Part shown: positions 63,243 through 64,000 of the stretch, piece after piece
Layout: each line of letters opens with the position of its first letter
Position numbering within the stretch: position 1 is the first letter of the stretch
DNA from: Galbibacter pacificus
GTDB taxonomy: Bacteria; Bacteroidota; Bacteroidia; Flavobacteriales; Flavobacteriaceae
Length of the DNA stretch: 64,000 nucleotides
Direction of reading: 5' to 3'
NCBI RefSeq assembly: GCF_029603165.1
Contig: NZ_JAQSVC010000001.1
Location: 558,001-622,000, forward strand
The notes under the pieces: generated by a model
What the model was told of the DNA's origin: nothing
What the model saw: only the letters and a program-made list of their open reading frames with translations
Database searches by the model: none
Position numbers and translations under genes: made by a program

Positions 63243-64000
63243 TTATAGGTCCCAAAATTCGATGCCGCCTTTAAGGTCAACGGTTACCAGTTGTGATCGG
63301 TCCTGTGTGATATCCATGGCGCTCGGGGTCGCCCTATGTTTTGAGTATGTTTCTACAATCGCCCCGGACGGCTTGTTCCATTTCCTGATCGATTTGTCCA
63401 GGCCATAGGTATATAGATGACCCTTGGTCATCAAGCCTGTAATCACTTCCAGGTTCAAGGGCACGTTCACCGTGGTATCTTTATCAGCGAGATAAATCGG
63501 CCAGTCGGGGTGTTTTTTTGAATAATATAAACTATCTGATGCGGTATTGTAATATCCGAACTCCTTGCCGTCGATTAATAAAAAATTAGCTTCACTATCG
63601 ACATCGGCCAGCTTCCCTTTTATCGTATGTTGTTTGATTTCGTTTGTTTTATAATTCCATACGAGGATCTTATTCATACGCCCGTCAAAGTAAATATCCC
63701 CGTTATCGGTGATATGTTTTGGACGCATTTGTTTTAATTCAGCCGGCGTGTCCAATTGTTTAAAATCATTTTCTGTATCCCATATATAGTGGTTCCCCTT
63801 AAAATCAAAAGTGGCCAGGATACCGTTTTTTTGATTGTAACAAAGCTGGTATGCCCAGCTTGCTTTCAGTGGTATTTTTTTGATAAGCGCGCCGCTTAAA
63901 GTATTAATAACGACAATACCAAGATGTAATGTAGCGGCATACACTTCATTTTTTTCGGCATTGTAGGCCATGTTGTATATCTCATCATCAATAGCGGCTA
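63243..64000 (-). CDS. WD40-like beta-propeller protein, N-terminus cut by window edge
   Basis: The minus-strand frame is open through the window end, where the codons before the Met at 63971 read AAIDDEIYN, so the real start lies outside. About 250 residues are visible with repeated blade patterns: VVINTLSGALIKKIPLKASW, ATFDFKGNHYIWDTEND, FDGRMNKILVWNYKTN, TYGLDKSIRKWNKPSGAIV and TVDLKGGIEFWDL. These are WD40-type repeats (Trp-Asp ends). Such propellers often follow a caspase-like, TIR or kinase domain in larger proteins; what lies upstream cannot be seen. Confidence 0.75.
   Translation of the reverse strand, partial: AAIDDEIYNMAYNAEKNEVYAATLHLGIVVINTLSGALIKKIPLKASWAYQLCYNQKNGILATFDFKGNHYIWDTENDFKQLDTPAELKQMRPKHITDNGDIYFDGRMNKILVWNYKTNEIKQHTIKGKLADVDSEANFLLIDGKEFGYYNTASDSLYYSKKHPDWPIYLADKDTTVNVPLNLEVITGLMTKGHLYTYGLDKSIRKWNKPSGAIVETYSKHRATPSAMDITQDRSQLVTVDLKGGIEFWDL

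Overview
The window comes from a marine-type or environmental member of the Bacteroidota, most likely Flavobacteriaceae. The evidence is two SusC/SusD pairs, promoter -7 boxes of the TAnnTTTG type instead of sigma-70 boxes, many secreted CAZymes and lipoproteins, GntR/AraC/RteC regulators, DUF6520 and DUF4374 proteins, and a TPR-type sensor kinase. No rRNA, tRNA, CRISPR array or intact insertion sequence was seen.

Layout. (1) 1-4.2 kb: a mixed border with a RidA-like lipoprotein (cut by the window edge), an AraC regulator divergent from an alpha/beta hydrolase, a secreted two-lobed aspartyl protease and a small unknown protein. (2) 4.6-12.1 kb, minus strand: a complete L-rhamnose catabolic operon. 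It encodes a fused rhamnulose-1-phosphate aldolase/lactaldehyde dehydrogenase, rhamnose isomerase, rhamnulokinase, FMN L-lactate dehydrogenase and an NCS1-type permease. (3) 12.2-22.9 kb, plus strand: a GntR/periplasmic-binding-type regulator, a barrel-fold lipoprotein, SusC, SusD and a GH78 alpha-L-rhamnosidase. An identical 18-bp element, placed the same distance from the -7 box, ties the polysaccharide utilization locus to the catabolic operon. (4) 22.9-23.6 kb: a scar made of the 3' remnants of an AraC gene, a yeeE gene and a GH43 gene. A 149-bp direct repeat joins this scar to 31.02-31.17 kb. (5) 23.7-31.0 kb: GH31 (with Fn3, F5/8C, dockerin-like and cohesin-like tail) and GH2. (6) 31.1-35.2 kb, minus strand: a reactive-sulfur module with YeeE halves, a CstB-like MBL/rhodanese protein, TauE/SafE and a Crp/Fnr regulator. 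Three copies of GTAAC-N4-GTTAC lie exactly 22 nt upstream of three -7 boxes. (7) 35.3-37.1 kb: NmrA-like and AraC. (8) 37.4-47.4 kb: an iron/xenosiderophore (Xus-like) locus with an AraC regulator, methyltransferase-like protein, ferredoxin-NADP reductase-like protein, small membrane protein, PepSY protein (XusC), TonB receptor (XusA) and two tandem DUF4374 lipoproteins (XusB). Three copies of a 30-bp element sit exactly 23 nt upstream of three -7 boxes. (9) 47.6-49.3 kb: a thioredoxin-reductase-like flavoprotein and a small HTH protein. (10) 49.3-50.5 kb: no confident protein gene, but a consensus promoter and several hairpins that suggest a structured RNA. (11) 50.5-58.9 kb: SusC, SusD and an M16 metallopeptidase, convergent with a secreted two-cysteine DUF6520 peptide and a MauE/DoxX membrane protein; this looks like a peptide- or protein-oriented uptake locus. 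(12) 59.1-64.0 kb: a response regulator/TPR sensor kinase pair, a 52-aa lipoprotein, an RteC-family protein and a beta-propeller protein cut by the window edge.

How the parts work together. Rhamnose is released outside by GH78, imported by SusCD and an inner-membrane permease, and converted to DHAP plus L-lactaldehyde, then L-lactate, then pyruvate. The sulfur module oxidises persulfide and moves the sulfur oxyanion products. The Xus-like module captures, imports and reduces a ferric siderophore. The most informative new observations are the three promoter-element families with fixed spacing and the recombination scar at 23.1 kb. After these come the unassigned structured region at 49.3-49.6 kb and the SusCD/M16/DUF6520/MauE neighbourhood.
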